From positions 3,718,001-3,782,000 of the forward strand of contig OU612069.1 of assembly GCA_914767715.1 (NCBI GenBank): DNA of 64,000 nt, in the 5' to 3' direction. The translations under genes were made by a program, and so were the position numbers. The stretch comes from Membranipora membranacea. Its lineage: Eukaryota > Bryozoa > Gymnolaemata > Cheilostomatida > Membraniporidae. The notes under the pieces are model-generated. The model saw nothing but the letters and a program-made list of their open reading frames with translations. It had not been told where the DNA came from and did not search any database. Position 1 is the stretch's first letter; each line of letters starts with the position of its first letter. Positions 35,224 through 48,200 of the stretch are shown here, piece by piece.

Positions 35224-35987
35224 GTAAGTACAAGATTTTTTGTCAGTTATAATTATAACAGTGTGCCAAGATTTTGAAAACATCTGCTACAGGTTACCGA
35301 GATGATTAATTTTTGTTGATGTCTCAGGAATTATTATACACTGAGGGGTGACGTGGGGCTGGAACATCGATTCGCGTCGCTGCATCCCACCATCCCCATA
35401 ATAGAACGTATGCTATCCACTATCGCAACACATTGGCTCATGCCATTCCACCAATGATACCCTATTTTACACTGCCCGAATATTTGGGTCATTGAAGCTT
35501 TCATGTGGTACTTCTAGGGCCCCCCAGTAGTATTTGAGCAGTCCTTCCAGCATTATTTGTCAGCATGTCTTTGCATGAGACATAGGAGGATAACACGGGG
35601 GGGGGGGGCAATGTCTGCATCAATGATGCTTTTTAGCCTTTCTGTACATAGTGACATAATAATGCAGAGAATAACTTTACAGTGGTCTTCCCTTATGGGA
35701 GGCTGTGTTTCCACCATCAATAATTCATGCCCAGAACAGCATTGAGATTGAGATGCAAATCTCGTGTATGTCATCATAATTAACTGCCTGACTATAACAT
35801 GTATTGGTCTTCAACGGTTCACACACAAAACTTGTTATACACCCTCTTTCGATCTTAACTGTTATTATAGCCATAAACAATGACAATGAGGGAGTTGATG
35901 TGCTTAAACCCTATAGTATTGCTTAATAAATTACAAGGCTGATGTAAACCTCAGAGACTAAGTGATATCTTCCATATTTATATGTAG

Positions 35988-36115
35988 GCTGAGGGCTAGT
36001 CACAGACACTGAACCTGGGCCAGGAGCTAGCGGATTATATTCTAGTACTACTTCACGCTCTTCAACTTACAGAACACGATCTCCAGTCCAGTCAATCACC
36101 ATTCTCACAAGGCAA
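35988..36115 (+). other. Exon-like cassette, copy B
   Basis: Acceptor TATATGTAG, donor GGCAA|GTAAAC. It aligns with copy A from the acceptor to the donor: CACAGACACTGAA near the start, CAGAACA in the middle, CAAGGCAAGTAA at the end. The corresponding frame reads 'VTDTEPGPGASG' and 'RTRSPVQSITILTRQ', but the first few codons after the acceptor contain a TGA in that frame. It is therefore either a 5' non-coding exon or only partly translated. Confidence 0.45.
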
Positions 36116-37640
36116 GTAAACACCATCTTTTGTTTCTCGTAGTAATACAGTATTATTTTTGCAACACAAAGTTAATACCGCTAGTTTAGTTGATTTGGGT
36201 ATAACATGAACTGAAGCACCAGATATGTTATGCTCTAAATAAACCAATCCAGCTGGTAGCAATTATGATTCGCCATATTTTCAATTGCTGGTTCAATCTC
36301 ATCTGAATGTGTTGTACGTCTTCAAAAACAAGAAAGGCAGGACCACTCAATCACAATCAAGAATGCTCCCAAAGTTAAGTTTGAACTTTTACCCTTGCAA
36401 CACCAATTACCTGGCAGTAAATTGCGAGCGCTTTTTTATCGTGTACATGTCTTTTCAACTGGTGTCTGTCGTTCGGGAAAATAAACTGTGCAATGTGACT
36501 ATAATCAATGAATACTAAGGGTGATAAGATAGTTTCGTTGAATATATTTATTTCTTTCTTCATTTGTTGGTAGATAGATTTATACTATTGAGTAAAGGTG
36601 GCAGGGTGTTTGTGGTGATTCTTCCCTTCACAATATCTATAAGAGCTTATATTCAATTTACTGGTTAGTTCTAATATGTACGATCCATTTCTATCAATCA
36701 TGTCTCTCTTTGTTTGACTGCAACAAAATATGCCCGCTACTCTCATGTTCACTTGAAGCCATACCAGTACAGGGAAGTTTGCTTTTCCATCACATCATCT
36801 TGTCATCGGCGCAAAGTCGCATTTGTCGATTGACACACCCTTAGTGTCCTATTTCACTACTCAAACACAACTCACTTAAAATCGGAATTGAGTGTATTCA
36901 TGCTTAATTAACCAAATAATTGTTTATTACTAATACCTACACCATTCATTCAAAGCACAATAATGAAAGAGTAGAAAACATTGTCAAAAGAATCTCTGTA
37001 ATCATAAACGGGCAGATTATTTTTCACTAGGTAATATTCTCTGTACGCAGGTCTACTGAATTTTGATTGGAATACAGACACCCTGTTGTTGATGTTCTTC
37101 AGGAATTTCGCTGATATAAGATTCCAAATAACCGCCAACACAACTGGTACCACAGGTAATTAAATGTGGATATCTCAAAATATTTCTGATCTACCAAGTA
37201 TTAAATTCTTGTATTTAATCCTTCAAGTTACGGTAGTCATACTGTTTAGACCTAATCAAAGTGATCAAACATTTATAGCTACCATCAGGCTTGTCACATT
37301 TCAAAATCATACCTGGGGTGGTATCAATTTATTGATACTATGGTTATTCTATCTTTAATATTGGTTTCTGAGTTCGCACCCTTTAACATAGATTCCAACT
37401 TTTATGACAATAACCTGTAGGTGCAAAACCTCACTGACTAGGGCTGAACTGGGTCCGAACCCGGTCATGCTTTATCTTTGTGAATATGCCTACCCGTTCA
37501 CTCTGGCCTAGTCTGCCTTTCACTTGTACAAACAATTGCTAGTATCTTGTTACTAGATGGTCAGATTTTTAAATAGTTTTGTAGCGTTTAGCATCAACAT
37601 TTTAAGCAACAGAGGCATTCCAACAACATCATTATGTTAA
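36116..37640. other. Intergenic, no gene recognised
   Basis: AT-rich. Small frames (for example 36285-36518) have no motif. A B-box-like GGGTCCGAACCC occurs near 37451-37462 without a convincing tRNA fold. Confidence 0.35.
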
Positions 37641-37860
37641 GTCTTTTGAAGTTTGAAGTTTGTTTATTGCCTAACTTCTAATATCAATCCTGTAATAGTT
37701 TGATAGCATCGACCTATTACAGGTCGACTATAGTAATATTATCATTGACTACATAACCAAATAAATGAATATTATCTTATCTTATCAAAACAACTACTGT
37801 ACCCAGGACCTTTTGATCAGCAGGCTGGAATCTTACCAGTAGGCCACCCAATTTAATATG
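37641..37860 (-). repeat. LINE/SINE 3' end with (TTATC)n and adjacent tRNA-like part
   Basis: The plus strand carries AAATAAATGAATATTATCTTATCTTATC-type sequence near 37758-37788, the look of a LINE or SINE 3' tail. Next to it, on the minus strand, lies a tRNA-like piece (GGTGGCCTACTGG ... GGTCCTGGGT, about 37801-37852). Family not identified. Confidence 0.4.
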
Positions 37861-39215
37861 AGGGTAGAGGAACTCCCAATTTTTTTTCCCACTATCCTTG
37901 AAGGGTAAGGGAACATGACTCCAGTTTAGCTGTGTTTTATATCTCTGTAAACACGGGGTTATCGACTTTGGTATTGAGTCATCCTCATACGGTCTCTAAA
38001 GTCTGCTGCTGTGATTTTGTAGTCATGATTGGATCCAAGGAGTAACCTTTTACTCCTTGCTGTAACTGTAACTGAGACTATGTTTCTGAAATGCGGCACT
38101 TTCTGTACTCTTTGTCGGGTATAAAATTGTTTTACCAGTGTTCAGCAAAACGCCGATTCAGTAGAGTTGTTCCAAGCAAACCATACCCGACCCTAGAAGA
38201 TAGCTGGAACCCAAATACCCGACCTGATCCTGGTTCTTGAAACCTGTTCCAGCCCTATTACCGACTGTGCGATTGTGGCTTAAGCTTGTTAACAAATAAG
38301 TATCGCTGGTAACACTACGACTTATCTCTGTGCAGTGTGTAGCAGTGAACTGAATCCTCCAATTGAATTTCACCATTATTAACTGCCATTCAGCAAAGTG
38401 AAACACATAAATTTCCTAAATGACATTGCATTTTCAATCTCGCTGCACCTTTTCTTTCTTTCAGTTTCCATTAGATGCTTAATTATACGTAGAGTGACAA
38501 CCACGGAAATAACCTTTGGACCTGCTTTGATTTTGGCTGTTAACCAGGTACTGTTACGTATTTTATCTCATCCAAGTATCAATGTCAGCTAACAGTCAAA
38601 AATATATTGGGACCAAATTCAATCAAAATTGATTTTTTAGTTTGTTTTGATGATAACTTACAACAGACCAATAAGGCACTGCCGTTAAACGTTGTATCAT
38701 TCCATTTGCTATGTATCTACGAGTTATGTTGAAATCACAATGTACAGACAAATTGATCATCTGTCCACAATATTATGTTTTTCTAGCCCTTCGAATTTCA
38801 TCTGATTTTACCTTCTTTTTTTAAATGTAAATGTGGCCTATCATAAGATGACAGAAATGCAGGTGATGTGAGAAATTAAAAAAGTTAATTAAAAAAATTG
38901 TCAATCAGGGCCCCATATTGCATTTCAGGGACTCTAACACTGGATGCTGGACGCAGTACTCTGCACAATGAACCATTATATGTACTAAAGACATCATCGG
39001 AATAGTGGATACATGGACGGGAAGGGTGAGTTTAGAGAAAAAAACTTTCACGTGAGTGAATATGTAATTTTCCTCCGTACATTAACAGCCTATGATCTTT
39101 GTTGGGGTCCAGCTCATTGAATTGACTTCATAGTCTTAAAAAGTCATGTCGAGTTGGTATGGGTTTGACATAAAAGGGTGAATTTAATTTGTACTTTGCA
39201 ATTTTTATAGCTCGT

Positions 39216-42200
39216 ATGGATTCTGAAATTCGAGCATTCAGAAGGGACTATAACAGACATGGAAAGCACAACCTAGACATACAAGTGCCTCATTTGGCCA
39301 GACTAGCAGAGAAATATGAACATAAATACCGGGAGAGAGGAGACTGGACTGACTGTCTCAAGGTGCGTATCTAACCATGTCTTTAGTTGTTTTCATCGAT
39401 TCCATAGGGGAAGGCGGGGTACGTTGAGCCAGTTTTTACATATTTGATTGTAACATGCAGCTGAATTGCGCCAGATTAACAAAAATTGGCACTGAAATAG
39501 GTCTTTATGTCTTCCATCAACATGAGTGAGGTCAGAAACCTTTTTAATTCATTGCAACCATAAGAAATAAAGAAAAGCAACCTAATTCATTGCAACAGCG
39601 CAGTTTTTCACTCAATTGAACTATAAAATATAATTCGCAACACAAAATAAATCTCCGAAACATTTGCAGTAGAGAAAAACTTGCACACGGCAAACTTGAT
39701 GATAAGTGAAGGGAAAAGTGAACTCAGAGTAATTGCTAACTTCATTAAAGAAACATCAATTACAATGTTTCTGTTTTTGTGTACATATACTTCATATACA
39801 CTTTCATCATATAACATTCATATACTGCAGGGCATGGCTCAACGTGCCCCGTCGGCAGTGGTACTTTTGTAAGGGATAATGAAGTGGAGCTCTTACTTAT
39901 TTATATTTTTTAATTCATCAATCAATCCTCCCAGCCGGCAAGGTTTAGCCAGCAACCTTCTGCAGAGGTTGCCAATGGGCAGCTTTATTGTTAGCCAATA
40001 TCCTCTGACATCACCTGTCTTTGATAGGTATGCCAGAGGGAGCCAGATATCCCCATTTCCCAGCAACAGATATAATCGGTTGTAGATGCTTCTGCTTGTA
40101 TACTCTATTTTCTTGCCATTGGCGGTTGCAGAAATAACTTTTCTGGATTGACAACACATAGCCAACACTCAAATATTAATGAATTTACCATCTAGTATGG
40201 CTCCAGCATGAGAACAGTTTACTCCTCATTGTTTTCGACAGGGCTCTCAACCACTCAGGTTTAGCCCGAGTTACTTAGATTTTTGGGTTCAACTCAGGCT
40301 ACTCAGGGGATTTTAGAATGTAAGCTAAAAACTCAGATTTTGCTCGTTGGCAGAGATGAATAATATATAAACAATGCTAAATGTTGCCTTACAATAATTT
40401 ATGCCATATTATTAATGAATGATGCAGTATTAGATTCTTGTTGTGATAAGCTATGTAAATAATACTGCACTGCCTATACTAATAATGCCTCTCACTGCAC
40501 TCACTGTAATAATACTCTCGCTGCCCTGCCTATTCAAGTCATTTCTAAATCAATGATCAAACAATGATCCCAGAGATCCCAAGATATTATTATGGCTAAA
40601 TAGAAATTTGAATTTCAGACATGTTAAAAAATTGATTTTGCAGGTGAACCCGATAAATCAAGACAATGATTTCAATAGCATCACATTACATTAATTATGC
40701 CTTTCTACCCTGGCGCCTCGATTCGATTATTGCACTGCCTATACTAATAATGCCTCTCACTGTAATAATACTCTCACTGCGCTGCCTATTCAAGTCATTT
40801 CTAAATCAATGATCAAACAATGATTTCTAAGCATTATAGAATATCAACACTTTACACCCCAACTGAGATGAATAATAAAGATAACATCAAACTTTTGCAT
40901 GAAATAATGTGTGGTATTTGTCGTGGGTATTTGATTTCATTTGTGATAAGCTATGCTCTTATTGAACTGCCAATCCCAGAGATTTGCGAAAGAGATTATC
41001 ATGGCTAAATAGAATTTGGAATTTTAGACATGTTAAAAAAGTGATTTTGCAGGTGAACCGGATAAATTCAGGCGATGATTTCAATAGCATCACATCACAT
41101 TAATTATGCCTTTCCACCCTGGCGCCTTTAAATCAATATTTTTACAAACATCATATTTTAACATCATGGGGATTCATTTTCACCTGTGGAGACGGCCTTG
41201 GTCAGTCCATATGAATTGGTTCATCGGGATTTTATGTTTACAAGAAATGCTTTAGGTTTGTATTGATTTACTTGCTATCACAAACATGAAATGTTGCGAG
41301 AAAAGGATGCATATACTTTGTCAATAAAGGAACTTGCTACTAGAGTATTGAACTTGCATTTGAGGGCATCGCTCTAGAAAATTGTGTATGATGTGGTCAA
41401 GGAGTTGTCTTTAACAATTAAATTGAAAACTTTCCTTAGTAATTTCTTGTCTATGGTACATATGCTCGTGTGCAAAACAGGCAGACAATAAATACATAAA
41501 GAGGGAAATTACACAACTTTTGAACATCATGTAAGCTAATGGCTTTAAACTTAGATGCAACATTTTTTTAACAACATACATTCTTTGACTTGCTTTGCCA
41601 GCTATTCTTTGCACATAATCTTCAAAACTCAGGTGTTTCACCCGACAATATTTCGGTGCCATCTCAGACGTACCCTCAGCTGTTTATGCTCAGGGCGTTT
41701 TACACCTTTAAAATACCACTATGCGACATGCTAATATCAAAACTCAGGTTTTGAATCCTCCCAGGCTGAGAGCCCTGCTTATCCAGGGAATAAAAAAAAT
41801 TGAAGTGGAGCTCAGCTCCACTTCAAGAAGGGTGTTTATAACCAAGTGGAGCTGAGCTCCACTTACTCACTGTACAAAAGTACCACTGCCCGTCGGGCAT
41901 GGCTCAACGTGCCCCAACAGCCTGTTTTTCACTTTCAACTCAAGTTTAACAAAATCTCTCCATCCGAGATAAGTTTAGATTATGGGAAATTGAGACTAAA
42001 TATGATGTTATCACATAATAAAAGTTGCAAATTCTCAGTCACGCCCTGTTGAGAATAGATGAAATTTCCGTCGATTAGCGCATTATTTACTTTTTACGAT
42101 AAAAACGATGAAAAACTAAATAATCATCTTCCCTTAGTAGCTATCTTTATTTTTGTCTGCTCAAAAAGGGTGCCCTTGGTCACATGACCTCTGATGGAGG

Positions 42201-45200
42201 GGAAAACTCAAAACATAAAATGGTATTTGAAAAAAGTGGGGTGGATCAACGTGCCCCATGGCTCAACGTGCCCCGCCTTCCCCTACAGTTGAACTTAGCA
42301 AGCAACTATGGAGTTGATGAAAATAGTTAGTACTCAGCATAGACTTAATAATAAATCTTGACAGGACACTATATGGAGCATAGCATCAAGGTACTGAGGC
42401 ATTTAATTGTGGCCGACGTAATGATATTGGAAGGTGTAGTGGCATAGATGTTATAATTGACCTGCAGCTCATATGCCAGGTTTTTGTTGATAACTCGGTA
42501 AATTTTTATCAGATCTTGAGATTAAAGATTACATTATATTTAGAAGCTTTGACCTGGATTGTCACTCTTGCTCAGGCACGATGAAAAACCAGTTGGGATG
42601 GAGTTGACTGTGCAATCCCAATATACTCCTATTTTGTTTAAACTTATGCTGCCACTCAGGCTTGTGTGGGCTCATTGAATTCTGTATAGCTCAAAGATCT
42701 TGTTGAGGCTTAAACCTCGGGATTGTAACCTTATTGGCAAATAATATGCAAAAACTGATCTTCAAAATCAGGATATGAAATTTAACACTGGGTGTTGTTG
42801 TCATTATTGTCAACGAGTGAGACTGGTCACTACTGTAGGACTGGTCACTACTGTAGGACTGGTCACTACTGAAGGACTGGTCACTACTGGAGGACTGGTC
42901 ACTACTGTAGGACTGGTCACTACTGTAGGACTGGTCACTACTGGAGGACTGGTCACTACTGTAGGACTGGTCACTACTGTAGGACTGGTCACTACTGGAG
43001 GACTGGTCACTACTGTAGCACTGGTCACTACTGTAGGACTGGTCACTACCGTATGACTGGTCACTACTGTAGGACTGGTCACTACTGTAGGACTGGTCAC
43101 TACTGGAGGACTGGTCACTACTGGAGGACTGGTCACTACTGTAGGACTGGTCACTACTGTAGGACTGGTCACTACTGGAGGACTGGTCACTACTGTAAGA
43201 CTGGTCACTACTGGAGGACTGGTCACTACTGTAGGACTGGTCACTACTGTAGGACTGGTCACTACTGGAGGACTGGTCACTACTGGAGGACTGGTCACTA
43301 CTGTAGGACTGGTCACTACGTCACTATATTATGCTAGATAATTAGTTTCATAACATGATTCTGAAGAGCAGGTTGTGCAAATGATTTGCTCATTAGGTGA
43401 CAATGCTGAGATTGCAGCCTCATAATATTAGTTTTGAGCTTTACAGAATTCAGTAACCACTTATTGTCTGTGTGGCAGCATTGGTTTAAGCTAAGTCTAA
43501 GCTAAGTGTAAGCTTGCACAGAACAATCAACTCCCTTCCAATCATATTCACTACAATTAGGAAAGAGGGACAATTTGAATATTATCCATTTTGTTTACTG
43601 GAGAGAGCTTTGAAATTTCATACCATTAAAATGTTGACTGAGTACAGCAGTTATGCTTTGGTTTGTGGGTAATTGTCAATGTTCAATACATATTAAAGGT
43701 CTTCTAGCACGGTTCCATACAAATCAGCAAGACCATGTCATTTGCGAGAGTCTTCTACATTCCTGGTCAAATTTTCATTGCATTTGTACAAATAGGGGCC
43801 TCTTGACAGCTTCTCAAATACATCAATGTCTATCAGCCGCCTCAAAAACATGCCTCAGTTGATGAAGGCTTTTGATGATGCGTGTTGTTTCCTCAAAATC
43901 ATATATACCATGTATACTGAGTTTCTATTGGCTACTAACTAAGCGCAGCATAAGTCATGTGACAGTATGGATTATAACAACCTGCAATGAAAACTGAATT
44001 TTGCACTAACCTATGGTATTTTTAATATATCAGTTGGTTTAATCCTCAACATATATGTCTGTATTCTCATTTGAAACTCACCAAAACATTCTAGATATTG
44101 AAATAATCAAATTATATCTGATTTTAACCAGCCATTATACCCCAAAGGTCACATGACTTATGCTTAGTTATTAGCCAATAGGAACTCATTATGAATGGTA
44201 TATACAATCATGAGGGAACAACACGCATCATCAAAAGCCTTCATCAACTGAGGCATGTTTTTGAGGCGCCTGATAGATATTTGTGTATTTGAGAAGCTGC
44301 CAAGGGACCCTTTTTTGTTCAAATGCAATGAAAATGCGAACAGGTATGTAAAAGACTCTCACGCACGACATGGTGTTGCTGATTTGTCTTGTATGGAACC
44401 GTGCTAGGAAACCTTTAATGATATGATGTTTTTGGCTGGGAAATATTGGTCAGAGAGCCTTCAAACAACCTCTCTGTGTCTTTGGATTCTTCATCATCAA
44501 ATGCAATCTGACTGTCCTATTTTTAGGCCCATACCTTGTACAACTCATGTGCAGCAAGACAACCTCATCAGGATAGCTGGAGAAAAAGGGCCTTTGAAGT
44601 TCAAAAGTCGTTCTGGGGTGCTGATATTACAATAACCTATGCTGACCAAAAGAAGATAACAGATAAGTTAGTCAGTGAGCTTCAAACAATAAGGGAAGAG
44701 GTCAAGCTAGAGGTTAAGGGTGGACATGATATTGTAGATCGTTTCCCCAAGAACCTTGATGACACAGATACCTCGGTCTACAGACCCTTTGTTGATAAAG
44801 TCTCCAATATATCAATGTCATGTACAAATACAATGATCAATTTTTCTAAGCATGTTATGGATGAGTCTGTACAACTTTTTGGCACCACTCCCCCCTGTGA
44901 TTTTTCAGTCATAGCGATTGGATCTCTGGCTCGAGGTGAGGCCACCCCGTTCTCTGATCTTGAGTACTTGTTTTTGATACAGAGAAAGACACCTGCTATT
45001 GTTGAGTACTTTCATAGATTGGCTATTGTTGGTTATTTTCTCATTGGAAATCTCTGCGAGACCAAACTTTCCTATATGGCTATCGATGAGTTGCACGGAT
45101 GGTTCGATGATTGCGGACCGAATGGATTCAAGATAGATGGATTGTCAGATGGTGCAGGGAACATTCCAACTGGGAACGGAAATCAACCCGCAAGCCGCCT

Positions 45201-48200
45201 TGTTCTGACTGCAGAGGAACTACTTCAACAATATGAAGCCATCCTTAAGAGCCCAGGCAATGATGCTATGAAGGGAGATCTCACAGCTATGATGACCTAT
45301 CTGAGAGAAATATTTGTCTTCGGCGAAAGTCTGCTGGATTCACTGAAGCAGTCTATGACAGCAATTCCAGTGAATCAGAAGAGACTGTCAGCAAACCTTG
45401 ACATGCTCAGCAGTGATATCCGAAAGTTTCACTTCAGGCCAGATTCTGACATGAGTCAAAGCGGATATACAGTTAATGTCAAGAAGCACATATTTCGTTT
45501 CCCTTCCATTCTGTTGCTCGATCTTGCAATTGTCAATAGTTGTGCAGGAGAATCTTGTTGGAGTACAATACAGATGTTGTTCTCTCGAGGACATATCACA
45601 GAATCTGTTTATGAAGCTATGAGGTTTTTGCTTGCATGTGCGTGCTATTTGCGCTTGGGGGCGTATCTGCACTACAACAGTCATAATGACAAAATATCCA
45701 TTGCTCAGCGCTTTACTCTTGGTAGCAAGTCTGATCCAGGTCTCTGTAGTTCAGGTCAGCGATGGTCAGTGCCACAAGGTCTCTATCTTCACTTATGTTT
45801 TCACTTGATTCCATTTCAGCAACTCCTTCATGACTCACTTGATTTAGGGGAGGCCATTTCTGTTGCTAGCCTAGATGGTTTACTGACCACGTGGACAAAT
45901 AGAGTGACTGCACACATGTGTTGTGGCAGGTACACTGATGCTCTCAGAGAGCTACAGCAGAAGTATGGTAATGTAGTCACTTTTGATCCGAAGGTTGTCA
46001 TTGAGGAAATCGTTGGTAATCAAGGTGATGATATCCTTCCCATTATTGGGGAAACGTTTTTCTGGACCGGGCATTATAAATCTGCTCAGATAATATATAA
46101 TCATCTTGCTGAGAATAACCAGGGGGATTACAGTTTAAGGATAGTTCTGTGCCATACCCAACTTGATGGCAACACACATGGTGTTTCACATCTGGAGTCC
46201 ATTGAGTCAGAAAAGCTGTTAGGATTTGAGGGAACAGCAACAATGGAAATGCTCCATGGAAATTATAAAAGGGCTGAGGAATTACTGATACAAACTCTAC
46301 ACCAGAATCACGAGGAAGCCTCCAAGGACCAGCTTTACGATTATTATGGTGATCCAATTTTGACAAGCTTCACTGAAGACGACTGTTTAAGTGGGTTGTT
46401 GAGAGAGTTCACTTTGCTTGCTCCAGCTGACAGGCTATCCATAATCACTGCTACTGACCAGCATGTCCTACACAGTCTCCATCAATTAGGATACCTCTAC
46501 AACTGCCAAAATCAGTTTTCATTGGCAGAGCTGTACCTTGATAAATGTATACAAATGGTTTCTGAGTTTCACGGGGGTACAATGATTACTGTAGAGGCTG
46601 TATCATTGTACGAGCACATGGCTTTCAACTACCTAAAACTACATAAGGAGTCACATGCAGAAGAATGTTATTTGACAGCTATAGAACTGTCAACAGAAAT
46701 ACACGGTAACAGTGGAAATGTGTCTACCATCATAAGGCTATACAGAGGGCTAAGTGATGCATACATTGCTCAAAGAAAATTCCATAAAGTGAATGAAACC
46801 ACTCTGCAGGGGCTACTCACTCTTTGTAGAAACATGGGTGAAGAGTTGGTTGATCGCCCGTCCTTTCCTCTGCTTAAAGAAATCTGTGCGAGCTCTTCAT
46901 CAGAGATGGTGAAACTTGACGCTGCAAAGTTGTTTTCTCAGCTTGGACTTGCAAAAAGCAAACAGAGACTGTTTGCAGAGTCTTTCAGTTCTTATTCGTC
47001 AGCCCTGGAGCTTTTGCAATTGCTCCCAAGTTTTAGGAACAATTCATTGGCCATAGGTGTGATCCAAAACAATGTTGGAATTGATTTCATGAGCAGGAAA
47101 AGCTACAGTGATGCTGCTGTTTATTTCAAAAAGTCAATAGAAAACAAAATTATCTACAATGGGGAGAAGTCAATCGATTGTGCAAATACCCTGATCAATT
47201 TGGCACGCAGCTAAGATCTGACAAGCAGATCTCAACTAGATCAGTTTGAGTCTGAACAAACCTACCTCAAGGCCCTCGCCATATACTGTGAACTAGATCC
47301 ATCGGATTCAAAGATTAAGGAAGTTTTCTTAGAGCATAATACCAGCAGCCTTTTATTCTCGGAATTCATCAAAATCTCAGGAGTTGGGTCGGACCGGGTT
47401 TGCGGCTCTACAGCATCAGACAACAGAGCCTCTTACCTCTGGCAGATAGGGTGCTACTACAGTGATTGTCAAATGTTTCAACACGCTATTGACTGTTTCA
47501 AAAAATTTCCATTTCCTAACACTGATGAAGATTTGCAGTCTAAGTACTTTGAATACTACGCACGCGCACTTGCCCATCTCAACTACCACCAGTTAGAACA
47601 TGAGTGCACTACAATGGATCCATCTGTTCTTCTGATGCTGATTGACAACACTGATTACCTTCATAGCGAGGTCATGGCAGAGATTCTTAATATCATTGGC
47701 GATGCTAGCTCAGATCACAAAGTCAAAGAAAATTGCATCAAGAAAGCACTTCAGATCTACAAGTCCTTCCCAAAACTCAAATCCTTTCTGTTGCTTATTG
47801 GTTCCCAGTGCAAAAAGCTTGCAGAATATTACTACAGTATATATGAATTTTCTGAGGCAGTCGATTTCTACCGGGATGCTTTGAGTGAGTTTGATGTTGT
47901 GTATGGTATGGACTGTTTTAATGAAGATGTGGCTTGGATTCTTGGAAGACTTGGAAGCTCCTGTACACAGCTCGGGTTGTACAAGGAATCAGAATTTTGT
48001 CTAAAACGAGCTCTGACACTGTATAATAAATGGTCGCTGCATTCAAAGGAGAGTTCCTATATTCAAAGACTTTGTGGATGGAATTTATGTGCATGGGGTA
48101 AACATGATCAGGCTAATGCAGTGTACATGGAAATCTTGACCCAGTTTACAGCCGATCAGGGAAACAAGATGATCCAATCCACCATATTCGAAGCAGAACT

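Larger units (their letters stand above)
39407..42283. mobile_element. TIR element (GGGGAAGGCGGGG..., TA target duplication) with nested insertions
   Basis: Left end GGGGAAGGCGGGGTACGTTG at 39407; right end the reverse complement of CAACGTGCCCCGCCTTCCCC, ending 42283. Both sides are flanked by TA (39405-39406 and 42284-42285), as in TA-targeting DNA transposons. The motif GGCTCAACGTGCCCC recurs inside. Without the nested insert the element would be about 836 bp, so it is non-autonomous. It sits in intron 1 of the nucleotidyltransferase-TPR gene. Confidence 0.8.

Noticed and set aside
42821-43319. CRISPR-like regular repeat
   Set aside because: The 18-bp units are directly adjacent with no unique spacers, and the genome is animal. 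It is a minisatellite.
42775-43337. Open frames of 93-168 codons on both strands with VTT/VVTSP/RTGHYC repeats
   Set aside because: They are reading frames through an 18-bp minisatellite. Any stop-free frame stays open in every unit, and no splice or start context supports translation.
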